Positions 51,580-59,352 of a stretch of 64,000 nucleotides of DNA are shown here, in pieces. The stretch covers positions 1 to 64,000 of the forward strand of contig NZ_BMSA01000013.1 of assembly GCF_014648915.1 (NCBI RefSeq). Reading direction: 5' to 3'. This DNA is from Streptomyces phaeofaciens. GTDB taxonomy: Bacteria > Actinomycetota > Actinomycetes > Streptomycetales > Streptomycetaceae. The notes beneath the pieces are model-generated. The model saw nothing but the letters and a program-made list of their open reading frames with translations, made no database searches and was not told the origin of the DNA. The stretch's first letter is position 1. Each line of letters opens with the position of its first letter. The position numbers and the translations under genes were made by a program.

Positions 51580-52009
51580 GCCGAGGGGCGGACCTGCGGT
51601 CGAGGGATGACAGGATGGTACGGACCTTCAAAACCCCGTCACGGTTCCTTGATCACCTGTGATCCGTGTCTCAAGTCCTTCCATATCCGGCACTCTGCTG
51701 ACGTATGGTGAAACAACGCCTGTACACCACAGGGACCTTTGGCGCATGTGACGCTGAAGGTCTCTTTTGTGTGCGAGTCGGTGCGGGGCCTCGCCCCCGC
51801 CGGCGCTGAAAGGAATGACCTACGGCCGGGCCTCGACCGCGCGACGCGCGCAGAGGCGTGGATCCCGGTGGTCGCCGTCCGCCGCTCCGCGACCCGGAGC
51901 GGACCCCCCATGGACGTGGGGTGGACGGCCCCCGCCCGCCGGTGCCGGCCGCCCCCCACCGGGCGCGCATCCGCTCATGCACGCGCGTCCCGAGCAGCAA
52001 GGAACGACC
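51580..52009. other. upstream region of the peptide transporter gene
   Basis: About 430 bp without a gene. It includes an AT-richer stretch (51600-51790) likely to contain the promoter, the dyad GATCAC-CT-GTGATC at 51651-51664, and a GC hairpin around 51783-51800 (GGGGCCTCGCCCC). The length suggests a long regulated 5' leader. Confidence 0.45.
51651..51664. promoter_or_regulatory. dyad GATCAC-CT-GTGATC upstream of the peptide transporter
   Basis: A perfect 6-2-6 inverted repeat in an AT-richer pocket about 345 bp upstream of the transporter start and about 195 bp upstream of the response regulator start. It could serve either gene. The binding protein is unknown. Confidence 0.35.
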
Positions 52010-53506
52010 ATGGCGTCCAGCCTGACGAAGGACTCGGTCCGCCCGGGCACCCCCGGTTCCGAGAAGACCTTCTTCGGCCACCCCCGCGGACTGGCCACTC
52101 TCTTCATGACCGAGATGTGGGAGCGATTCTCCTACTACGGCATGAAGGCCCTGCTCCCGCTGTACCTGGTGGCACCGGGCGGCCTGCACCTGAGCGCGGC
52201 CACCGCGACCGCGATCTACTCGGTGTACCTGTCCCTCGTGTACCTGCTCGCCCTCCCCGGCGGCTGGTTCGCGGACCGCGTCCTCGGTCCCCGCAAGACG
52301 GTCGCCGTGGCCGGCGCGATCATCATGCTCGGCCACCTGACCCTGGCCCTGCCGAACTCCGGCACCTTCTTCGCGGGCCTCGGCCTCGTCGCCGTCGGTT
52401 CCGGTCTGCTGAAGGCCAACATCTCCACGATGGTCGGCCACCTCTACGAGGGCCCGGACGACCCGCGCCGTGACGGTGGCTTCACCGTCTTCTACATCGG
52501 CATCAACCTCGGCGCCTTCGCCGCCCCGCTGGTCATCGGCACCATCGGCGAGAACGTCAACTGGCACCTGGGCTTCGCGCTCGCCGCGCTCGGCATGGCG
52601 CTGGGTCTGGCCCAGTTCCTGCTCGGCAGCCGCCACCTCGACGCCCGCTCGGACGTCGTGCCGACCCCGATGAGCGCCGCCGAGAAGTCCGCCACGCTGC
52701 GCAAGGCCGGTCTGTGGGCCGCCGTCGCCGCCGTCTTCTACACGGTCGTCGTCGTCACCGGCCACTACACCCTGAACTGGCTGCTGGTCCCGATCACCAT
52801 CGCCGGTCTCGTCATCCCGGTCATGGTCATCGCCCGCATCAAGCGGGACAAGGACCTGGACCGCGCCGAGCAGTCGAAGATGTCCGCGTACATCTGGTTC
52901 TTCGTCGCCGCGGCCGTGTTCTGGATGATCTACGACCAGGGCGGCTCGACCGTCTCCCTGTTCGCCGACTCCTCCGCCGACAACACGGTCTTCGGCTGGG
53001 AGTTCCCGGTCTCCTGGTACCAGTCGGTCAACCCGGTCATGATCATGGCGCTGGCGCCGGTCTTCGCCTGGGCCTGGCTGGCGCTGGCCCGCCGCGGCAA
53101 GGAGCCGAGCACCGCGACCAAGTTCGCGATGGGCCTGGTCATGATCGGTGCGTCCTTCTTCCTGTTCCTCGCCCCGCTGGCGATCGCCGAGGGCGGTCAC
53201 AAGGCGGCCGCGATGTGGCTGGTCGGCATCTACTTCGTCCAGACGGTCGGCGAGCTGACGCTGTCCCCGGTCGGTCTGTCGGTCACCACGAAGATGGCGC
53301 CCGCGAAGTACGCCTCCCAGATGATGGGCGTCTGGTTCCTGGCCGTCACCGCAGGTGACGCCACCACCGGTCTGCTCGCCATCGCCGGCGTCGACCTCAA
53401 CAAGACGGGCATCGTGGCCTTCCAGGCCGTCCTGGCCGTCGCCGCCGGCGCCGCGGTGTGGATGTACCGCAAGCGCGTCAAGGAACTGATGGGCAACGTC
53501 AACTGA
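52010..53506 (+). CDS. POT/PTR family proton-dependent oligopeptide transporter
   Basis: A 498-residue MFS transporter with about 12-14 membrane segments. The POT signature Glu-x-x-Glu-Arg-Phe-Ser-Tyr-Tyr-Gly is present in TEMWERFSYYGMKALLP, along with GSGLLKANISTMVG and YIGINLGAFAAPL. It would import di- and tripeptides with protons. AAGGAA precedes the ATG (MASSLTKDSV). Codon usage is unusually uniform (high C-ending codons), suggesting strong expression. By recall it corresponds to SCO3064. Confidence 0.92.
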   Translation: MASSLTKDSVRPGTPGSEKTFFGHPRGLATLFMTEMWERFSYYGMKALLPLYLVAPGGLHLSAATATAIYSVYLSLVYLLALPGGWFADRVLGPRKTVAVAGAIIMLGHLTLALPNSGTFFAGLGLVAVGSGLLKANISTMVGHLYEGPDDPRRDGGFTVFYIGINLGAFAAPLVIGTIGENVNWHLGFALAALGMALGLAQFLLGSRHLDARSDVVPTPMSAAEKSATLRKAGLWAAVAAVFYTVVVVTGHYTLNWLLVPITIAGLVIPVMVIARIKRDKDLDRAEQSKMSAYIWFFVAAAVFWMIYDQGGSTVSLFADSSADNTVFGWEFPVSWYQSVNPVMIMALAPVFAWAWLALARRGKEPSTATKFAMGLVMIGASFFLFLAPLAIAEGGHKAAAMWLVGIYFVQTVGELTLSPVGLSVTTKMAPAKYASQMMGVWFLAVTAGDATTGLLAIAGVDLNKTGIVAFQAVLAVAAGAAVWMYRKRVKELMGNVN

Positions 53507-53527
53507 CGTCCGTCCCGTAGCTCTGTG

Positions 53528-53561
53528 GAGGGCCATCCCGGTTTCGGCCGGGGTGGCCCTC
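53528..53561. terminator. bidirectional terminator after the peptide transporter
   Basis: A 14-bp stem with one T-G wobble (53528-53541 with 53548-53561) and a 6-nt loop, 21 bp after the transporter stop and 8 bp before the end of the convergent surface-protein gene. Confidence 0.85.
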
Positions 53562-53569
53562 CGGGCGTT

Positions 53570-54919
53570 TCAGCGCTGCCGCGTCCGCCCCGGCATGAAG
53601 GTGAACACCGCCGCGCCGAGCAGCACGGCCGTGCCCGCGACCAGGCCGAGGGCCTTCAGGGTGCCGTGGTCGCCCGCGCCGGTCTCGGCGAGGCCGCCGC
53701 TGGTCGACGTGGACCCGGACGTGCTCCCGCCGGACGAGGAGGAGCCGTTGCCGCCGGACGCGCCGCTCGCCTGTTCCTCGGTGTCCAGGGTGAGGGAGAC
53801 GGAGGTGCTGTCCGGGGTGCAGGTCGTGGTCGTACCGAGGGCCTCGATGATCAGCACGCCCGGGGAGAGCGTGGACTCACCGGTCGCGCCCGGCTTGTAG
53901 GTGCCGGTCAGGTCGGGGATCTCGATCGGATCCCCCTGCTTGACGGCCGAGGCGTTCGTCGGGCCCGTCACCTGCACCGATCCCTGGTCCGAGCCGCCCA
54001 GCACGACCTGCATCGACGGCTTCACCGAGTCGGCCGGGATGTCGATCGGGCTGTCCATCACCGACTTCTTGAACTGCACGGTGAGGTCGTAGCTCCCGCC
54101 GTTCTTCTTCGCGTTGATCTGCACCGGCGAGGTCGCCTTCTTCTCGCCGATGGGCGACTGGCAGGTGTAGGGGACGTCCACGACCTGGCCGGTGAAGTCG
54201 GTCTGGCCGGGCGAACCCGAGGTGCTGGGCGAGGCCGAGGCCGAGTCCGAGTCCGAGGGGGACGGCGACGAGGACTGGCTCGCCGAGGACGAGTCCGAGG
54301 GATCGGGCGAGCCGCTGGGGCTGGACGACCCCGAACTCCCCTCCCCCGCCGTCACCGTGAGGGTCGCCGCCGGCTGCACGGCCTCCGTGGGCGCGCACTT
54401 GGTGTCCGTCGACAGCGCGTTGACGACGTACGCGCCCGGCGTGAGCGTCACCTGCCCCGCCGCCGTCAGCTTCAGCGTGCCCTTCATGTCGGACAGCGTC
54501 ATCGCGCCGCCCTTGGGGATCGCCGGGTTCTCGCGCGGCCCCTGCATCGCGATGTCCGCGGTCTGCGCGCCGGCCGCCTCGAGGGTGCCGGACGGCTGCA
54601 CCGAGTTCGCGGGCAGGTCGATGATGTCGGGGTTCTTCGACGCGGCCTGGGTGAACTTCCAGACGATCTCGACGGTGTCGCCGACCTTCGCCGTCGCCGG
54701 GGCGGTGATCTCGACCTTGGTGGTCCCGTTGACGTCGGGCAGACCGATGCCCGACGGCGGGACGCACTTGGTGGCGTAGGCCACCTCGGCGGCCTGGGCC
54801 TGCCCGGCGGTCACGCCCAGCAGGGCGGCGGCTCCGGCGAACAGGACGACGGCACCGGCCGCCGCGGCCCTCTTCCGCCGTCCCGCACCGGGCGGTGCGG
54901 CTCTCTCGCTCTCGCTCAC
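53570..54919 (-). CDS. wall-anchored surface protein with two paralogous domains and LAETG sorting signal
   Basis: A 449-residue exported protein. A signal peptide covers about 1-44 (RRKR, then a hydrophobic core ending GQAQAAEV). Domain 1 (about 49-190) and domain 2 (about 245-378) are related. Each has one cysteine near its start and one near its end (C52/C175 and C253/C367), probably a disulfide. A Ser/Asp/Pro-rich linker (194-240) separates them. The C-terminus is a sortase signal: LAETG (410-414), hydrophobic segment (422-441) and RTRQR tail. LAxTG is the motif reported for Streptomyces class E sortases. GTG overlaps the previous gene's stop by 4 bp. It is the last gene of a four-gene operon; I do not recognise the domain family. 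Confidence 0.87.
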   Translation of the reverse strand: MSESERAAPPGAGRRKRAAAAGAVVLFAGAAALLGVTAGQAQAAEVAYATKCVPPSGIGLPDVNGTTKVEITAPATAKVGDTVEIVWKFTQAASKNPDIIDLPANSVQPSGTLEAAGAQTADIAMQGPRENPAIPKGGAMTLSDMKGTLKLTAAGQVTLTPGAYVVNALSTDTKCAPTEAVQPAATLTVTAGEGSSGSSSPSGSPDPSDSSSASQSSSPSPSDSDSASASPSTSGSPGQTDFTGQVVDVPYTCQSPIGEKKATSPVQINAKKNGGSYDLTVQFKKSVMDSPIDIPADSVKPSMQVVLGGSDQGSVQVTGPTNASAVKQGDPIEIPDLTGTYKPGATGESTLSPGVLIIEALGTTTTCTPDSTSVSLTLDTEEQASGASGGNGSSSSGGSTSGSTSTSGGLAETGAGDHGTLKALGLVAGTAVLLGAAVFTFMPGRTRQR

Positions 54920-56016
54920 TGGGTTCCCTTCCTGCTCGGAGTCGTCGGACTCGTCGGACGGTCGTCGTGCGGTGCGGAGAGCCGGCCCGCCGCCGGGCCC
55001 GGACCGGCGTCCGGGGTGAACCAGGGCAGGGTCGGGGCGGACACGGGGGGCGGATCCTGGGCGGCCGTGGTCCGGCGCCGGAAGGCGTGGAGCCCGGGGG
55101 TGCGGCGGCGCAGGGCGTGCGGGCGCGGACCGCGGCCGGGCCGGCCGGCCCGCGGTGGCCGTACGCGGTCGACCACCGCCATGCCGATACGGAACACCGC
55201 GGCCGGCACGACCACGCAGAGCAGGATCCAGAACAGGGTCACGCCCCAGGGGCGGCCCACGCCCCACGGCTGCTCGGCGATGACCTTCCCGCCGTACTTC
55301 AGGGAGACGGTGTAGTCGCCGTGGGCACCGGCGGCGAGTTCGACGGGAAGGGCGACCCGGGCCTTCTTGCCGGGGGCGATCGTGCCGCGCCACTGGCGCT
55401 CGTCCCACTGCGGGGCGAACACGCCGTGGGCGGTGCCGACCTGGAAGACGGGGTTCTTCACGGCCGCGGTGCCGACATTGCCGACGGTGAAGACGAGCGT
55501 GCGGTCGGCCGGTGCCCCGAACCAGGTGAGCAGTCCGCTCGATCCCTCCAGCCGGGTGTCGGTGAGGACGGACAGCCGTCCGCCGGAGGTCTCCTCGGGC
55601 AGCGGTTCGACGGGGTGGCCGGCCACCTGGAACACCGCGTCGGCCTGTTCCTTCGCGCCGGTCGCGGTGGCCACGTGCACCACGCACGGGCACGGCACCG
55701 GCGGCTCGGCCACGGGCAGCCGGCGGCTGAAGCGGCCGTCGGCGTCCGTGGTGACGGCCCGGCCGTCCGCGTTGGCGCAGGAGTTGGTGCCGCCGACCAC
55801 ACCCCGGGCGGGTGTCGCCCGCCCGCAGACCAGCACCATCAGCAGGGTGCGCGCCGGCCAGCCGCTGCCGCTGACGGTGACCGCGCCGCCGGTGCCCGCC
55901 TGGGAGTCGGAGAGGGTGACGACGGGTTTTCCGGCCGCCGAGGCCACGCCGCCCGCCGGCGGCACGAGAAGGACCAGTGCCACCGCCAGCACCATCGTCC
56001 GCAGCGTCCGTCTCAC
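54916..56016 (-). CDS. secreted-domain membrane protein with Ig-like folds
   Basis: A 366-residue type I membrane protein. It has a signal peptide (about 1-28) and an Ig-like domain (about 30-132), with VTVSGSGWPARTL, VCG, SCANADG and VPCPCVV. That pattern recalls neocarzinostatin-like folds with four cysteines (C64, C80, C109, C111). A second beta domain follows (about 145-250; LVFTVGNVGTAAVKNPVF), then a membrane segment (about 258-282) and an 80-residue basic/proline-rich cytoplasmic tail. GTG start with GAGGGGAGCGGGG upstream, overlapping the previous stop (GTGA). Role unknown; its place in the operon suggests it organises or displays the wall-anchored partners. Confidence 0.82.
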   Translation of the reverse strand: MRRTLRTMVLAVALVLLVPPAGGVASAAGKPVVTLSDSQAGTGGAVTVSGSGWPARTLLMVLVCGRATPARGVVGGTNSCANADGRAVTTDADGRFSRRLPVAEPPVPCPCVVHVATATGAKEQADAVFQVAGHPVEPLPEETSGGRLSVLTDTRLEGSSGLLTWFGAPADRTLVFTVGNVGTAAVKNPVFQVGTAHGVFAPQWDERQWRGTIAPGKKARVALPVELAAGAHGDYTVSLKYGGKVIAEQPWGVGRPWGVTLFWILLCVVVPAAVFRIGMAVVDRVRPPRAGRPGRGPRPHALRRRTPGLHAFRRRTTAAQDPPPVSAPTLPWFTPDAGPGPAAGRLSAPHDDRPTSPTTPSRKGTQ

Positions 56017-56816
56017 GTCCCCGCTCCCCTCGCTTCGGCCTCGCGCCCGCGCCGCCGTACGACCGCGGCGGCCGCCGCGGCCGCCAGCGCGCCCACCGCC
56101 GTCCCCGCCGCGAGGGCTCCCCACGGCACGAACCGGGCCGAGGTCCGGCCGGTGGCCCGCGCGGCGCCCGGCGCGGTGACCGTCAGGCGCACGGTCACGG
56201 AGTCCAGCGCCGGCCGGTCGGGCCACGGCTCGTCGAGCCGCAGCCGGCGGCCCGGGGGCAGCCGGACGGGCAGAGCGCGCGGCGCACGCTCCAGTACGGT
56301 GCCGAGCACCCCGCGCGCCCGTACCGCGAGCGTCGGCACCAGCTCGGTCGTCCCCCGGTTGACCAGCTCGTACGTGATCCGGTCCGCGCGCACGGCCACA
56401 TGCTCGACGGTCAGCGCGGGCAGTTCCGGCCCGCCGACCCGCACCAGCAGCCGCAGGGCGACCCGCCGCCCCGTGGACTCCCGTACGACGATCGCCCCGG
56501 TCCGCTCGCCCGGCGCCGCGTCCGACGGCACGGTCACGGCGAACGGCACCTCGGCCCGGGTACGGGCGGGCACCCGCAGGGTGGCCTCGGCGAAGGTCAC
56601 GGGGAGCCCGCTGCCGGCCAGCCGCACGGTGAGCGCCCGCGCGCCCCGGTTGACCACGGACACACTGTCCTGGAGCACGGCCCCGGGCACCCCCTCCGCG
56701 TAGAACGCCGGCCGACCCCCGCCGGAGGGCACGGCCGTCCAGCCGCCGGGGCCGGGCGTGGCGCCGAGCAGCAGCGGCAGGGACAGCAGCAGGACTGCGC
56801 GGGCGGCGGACGGCAT
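56013..56816 (-). CDS. exported beta-sandwich membrane protein, DUF916-like
   Basis: A 267-residue protein with signal peptide (about 1-24), beta-sandwich region (about 25-230) and C-terminal membrane segment (about 232-253) followed by a short basic tail. The segment VSVVNRGARALTVRL, then RVPARTRAEVPFAVTVPSDAAPGERTG, resembles the DUF916/WxL-partner type domain that coats or binds surface proteins in Firmicutes; this similarity is by eye only. It overlaps the following gene by 4 bp and starts 34 bp after the LPQTG protein gene, as part of the same operon. Confidence 0.8.
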   Translation of the reverse strand: MPSAARAVLLLSLPLLLGATPGPGGWTAVPSGGGRPAFYAEGVPGAVLQDSVSVVNRGARALTVRLAGSGLPVTFAEATLRVPARTRAEVPFAVTVPSDAAPGERTGAIVVRESTGRRVALRLLVRVGGPELPALTVEHVAVRADRITYELVNRGTTELVPTLAVRARGVLGTVLERAPRALPVRLPPGRRLRLDEPWPDRPALDSVTVRLTVTAPGAARATGRTSARFVPWGALAAGTAVGALAAAAAAAVVRRRGREAEARGAGT

Positions 56817-56850
56817 CGGCGGCTCCGGCGAGGCTCTCGGTCGGTGGAGG

Positions 56851-57552
56851 TCAGCGGGGCTGGTGACGCCGGGTCAGCCAGAGGGTGCCGGCCGCGCCCA
56901 GCAGCAGGACGGTGCCGCCGAGGGTGCCGAGGGCGATCGCGGAGTCCTCGGGGCCGGTCTGCGGGAGTTCCCCGCCGGTGTCGCCGCCGGTCGAGGAGCC
57001 GCCGGTGGACGAGCCGCCCGTCGACGAACCGCCCGTGCCGCCGGCCGCCGTCACATCGAGGGTGAGGGAGGGTCCGGGGTTGTTGCCGGGCGTGCAGGTG
57101 GTCGTCGTACCGAGCGCCTTGATGGTGAGGATCCCGGCGGTGAAGGTGACCTTGCCGGTCTTCTTCGGGGTGTAGGTGCCGCTCAGGTCGTTGATCTTGA
57201 TCGGGGTGTTCTCGGGGATCGCGGCCTGGTTCGCCGGGCCGGTCACGGCGAGCGTGCCGCTGTCCGCGCCGCCGAGCTTGATCGTGGCGCTGGGGTTCAT
57301 CGAGCCCTTGCCGAGTTCGACCGGGCTGGAGGAGACACCTTTCTGCCACGACATGGTGATCTTGTAGCCGCTGCCGCTCTTGACGCCCTTGATGTCGATC
57401 GGCGACACGGCGCTCTTGTCACCGATGGGGGTCTTGCAGGCGTAGTTGACGTCGACGACCTCGGCCACGGCCACCGGGGCGGCCATCCAGACCGCCGAGC
57501 CGGCCAGGGCCGCGGCGGCCGCGAGCGCGGCGGTTCGCTTCCGGTTCGACAC
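56851..57552 (-). CDS. small wall-anchored surface protein with LPQTG sorting signal
   Basis: A 233-residue exported protein and first gene of the operon. Signal peptide about 1-30 (APVAVAEV). One domain (about 33-165) clearly paralogous to domain 2 of the LAETG protein: C39 and C153 are 114 residues apart, exactly as C253 and C367 there, and both end ALGTTTTCTP. A linker of (SSTGG) repeats leads to LPQTG (196-200), a hydrophobic segment and RRHQPR. GTG start (VSNRKRTAAL) with GAGGGGAC upstream. LPxTG is less usual than LAxTG in Streptomyces, so the anchoring sortase may differ from that of its operon partner. Confidence 0.88.
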   Translation of the reverse strand: MSNRKRTAALAAAAALAGSAVWMAAPVAVAEVVDVNYACKTPIGDKSAVSPIDIKGVKSGSGYKITMSWQKGVSSSPVELGKGSMNPSATIKLGGADSGTLAVTGPANQAAIPENTPIKINDLSGTYTPKKTGKVTFTAGILTIKALGTTTTCTPGNNPGPSLTLDVTAAGGTGGSSTGGSSTGGSSTGGDTGGELPQTGPEDSAIALGTLGGTVLLLGAAGTLWLTRRHQPR

Positions 57553-57750
57553 GGTCCGTCCCCTCACTCCCACCACCCCGCCATAACTGACGAGGCATCA
57601 GATCGAGCCGTCAAGGTACGCCCGGCACGATGAGGAGGGAAGAGAAGGGGCACGCCGGAGTTGTGACGATCCGGCGTGCGAAATCGGGGGACTCGGAGGA
57701 CGCCCGGGGCGCGGCGGGGCACCTGTGGCACCCCGGGGGGCACCGTTCGG

Positions 57751-57858
57751 GCCGGCACACGGACGAGCGCTCGGCCCGGGGCTCAGGCCGGCACACGGAC
57801 GAGCGCTCGGCCCGGGGCTCAGGCCGGCACACGGACGAGCGCTCGGCCCGGGGCTCAG
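57751..57858. repeat. 36-bp tandem repeat, three perfect copies
   Basis: Units at 57751-57786, 57787-57822 and 57823-57858, each beginning GCCGGCACACGGACGAGCGC, with a decaying fourth. The rest of the gap 57859-57978 is made of GGCACCGG-type low-complexity units. The 36-bp period is a multiple of three (12 codons), and open frames run through it on both strands, but it lies downstream of the anti-sigma ATPase gene and has no start, ribosome site or homology. I treat it as non-coding. Confidence 0.93.
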
Positions 57859-57978
57859 GCCGACGATCGGCCCGACATCGGACCCAGCCCGGCGCGGGCA
57901 CCGGCATCGGCACCTGGCCCGGCGCGGGCACCGGCACCGGCACTCAGCCCGGCACCGATGGTGGCACCGGCCCGGCCC

Positions 57979-58473
57979 TCAGGCCGGAGCGCCCAGTTCC
58001 GCCCAGACCGTCTTGCCCGCGACGCCCGGCGCCCGTACGACGCCCCAGTCCAGGCAGAGGCGCTGCACGATGAACATGCCGTGGCCGCCCGGGCGGCCGG
58101 AGCGATGCGGGGTGCGGGGCGCCGGCTGGCCCGTGCCGCGGTCGGAGACCTCGACGCGGATCACCTTCCGGTCGCAGCCGATGACCATCTGCTCCGGCCC
58201 CTCCGCGTGCAGGCAGGCGTTGGTGACCAGCTCGGAGACGACGAGCAGCACGTCCTCGGCGGCCGCCCGCCGGTCCGCGGTGGCCGCGGGCAGCCAGCCC
58301 CACGCGTACAACGCCTGACGGGCGAAGTCGCGGGCGAGCGGAACGACGCCGCTCGCCCCGTCGAAGCTCAGCCGACGGACCTGGGGGCCGTCCGAGGCCC
58401 CGGAAGCGCCGCCGGGCTCCGGCTCCTGCTCGGGACCGCGGTCGCCCGGCGAGTAGGGCCGGGTGGTGCTCAT
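57979..58473 (-). CDS. RsbW-type anti-sigma factor / HATPase_c protein
   Basis: A 164-residue ATP-binding protein of the serine kinase/anti-sigma class. Bergerat features: the N-box VSELVTNACLHAEG, G1 box VSDRGTGQPAP and the glycine-rich GRPGGHGMFIVQRL. These proteins hold a SigB-type sigma factor and phosphorylate an STAS antagonist. Its neighbours are an STAS gene (upstream, same strand) and a SigB-family sigma gene, so a complete partner-switch module is present. By recall the S. coelicolor equivalents are SCO3066-SCO3068. ATG start MSTTRPYSPG; the first 30 residues are disordered. Confidence 0.88.
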   Translation of the reverse strand: MSTTRPYSPGDRGPEQEPEPGGASGASDGPQVRRLSFDGASGVVPLARDFARQALYAWGWLPAATADRRAAAEDVLLVVSELVTNACLHAEGPEQMVIGCDRKVIRVEVSDRGTGQPAPRTPHRSGRPGGHGMFIVQRLCLDWGVVRAPGVAGKTVWAELGAPA

Positions 58474-58700
58474 CAGCGCTTCACCTCACCGATTCGCCAG
58501 TGCACGATTCAGAAGTCATCACTCAGATGTCATCGCTCGGAAGTCAATACGTGGATCAACGGCGTTTCCGCCAACCTCGCTGTCGCTCTCGCCGCCGCTC
58601 TTGCCGCCGACATGTTCAGGATGACTCCTGCCCGGGGTATCGGACGGAACACCCCTGTCTTCGCTGCGGCGAAGAACAGCCGGGCGACGGGCGGCGGAAC

Positions 58701-59078
58701 TCAGCCGTCCTCGTCGGCGAGCGCCGCGTCCAGCGAGTCGTGCACGGTGAAGACCGCGTCCGCACCGGTGATCTCGAAGACCCGCGCCACGACGGGCTGC
58801 ATCCCCGCCAGATGGACCCCGCCCCCGGCCGCCTCGGCCTTCAGCCGGGCGCCCAGCAGGACATTGAGCCCCGTGGAGTCGCAGAACTCCAGGCGCGAGC
58901 AGTCCACCACCAGGCGGCTGAGCCCCTTGGAGAGGCAGTCCTCCAACGGCTCTCGCAAAAGATCGGCGGTGTGGTGGTCCAGCTCACCCGCCGGGGTCAC
59001 CACGGCGCTGGATCCCTCTTGCCGCACCTCGACCAGAAGCCGGCCCGACTGTGCGCTGCCGACCGTCCCGCGGTCCAT
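58701..59078 (-). CDS. STAS-domain anti-sigma factor antagonist
   Basis: A 125-residue RsbV/SpoIIAA-like protein. The STAS core contains VTPAGELDHHTADLL and VDCSRLEFCDSTGLNVLLGA. The serine of CDSTGL is the expected phosphorylation site used by the partner ATPase. ATG start MDRGTVGSAQ. It is 227 bp upstream of the ATPase gene on the same strand and divergent from the sigma gene. A SigB-type promoter appears about 110 bp upstream, which would give feedback control by the sigma factor. Confidence 0.9.
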   Translation of the reverse strand: MDRGTVGSAQSGRLLVEVRQEGSSAVVTPAGELDHHTADLLREPLEDCLSKGLSRLVVDCSRLEFCDSTGLNVLLGARLKAEAAGGGVHLAGMQPVVARVFEITGADAVFTVHDSLDAALADEDG

Positions 59079-59184
59079 GCGTGTCTCTCCCGGGTTCGCT
59101 CACTGCTTGTGGAACTGCTCACCGTACGACGTGCCGATGCCCTCGAACACTACGCCTTCGTCACGTGCCTCAACACCCGAACAA

Positions 59185-59210
59185 GTACCCACAAACGGAC
59201 ATAACCGAAC
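59185..59210 (-). promoter_or_regulatory. possible SigB-type promoter of the STAS gene
   Basis: On the minus strand GTTC (59207-59210), 16-bp spacer and GGGTAC (59185-59190). It resembles the SigB/SigF-family consensus GTTT-N14-16-GGGTAY. It would start a transcript about 100 nt upstream of the antagonist gene. Confidence 0.45.
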
Positions 59211-59352
59211 AAAATGCACTTGCGATCGATTCGGTAAAGCAGGTAGGGCTAGAGGAACACCTGATCCGACACGGCCGGCTTTGGAGGCGCCGCACACCAG
59301 TAGTGCACTCACTGGCTTCGGCAGCCGTATGCCGACAACGATGGAGGACATC

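Noticed and set aside
58614..58640. GTTC-N17-GGGTAT as a SigB-type promoter on the plus strand
   Set aside because: The spacer is longer than usual and it points towards the minus-strand STAS gene, with no plus-strand gene for 700 bp.
57676..59352. Upstream extension of the sigma factor frame through the 36-bp repeats
   Set aside because: The ATG at 59353 has its own ribosome site and matches family length. The extension crosses two real minus-strand genes and the tandem repeat.
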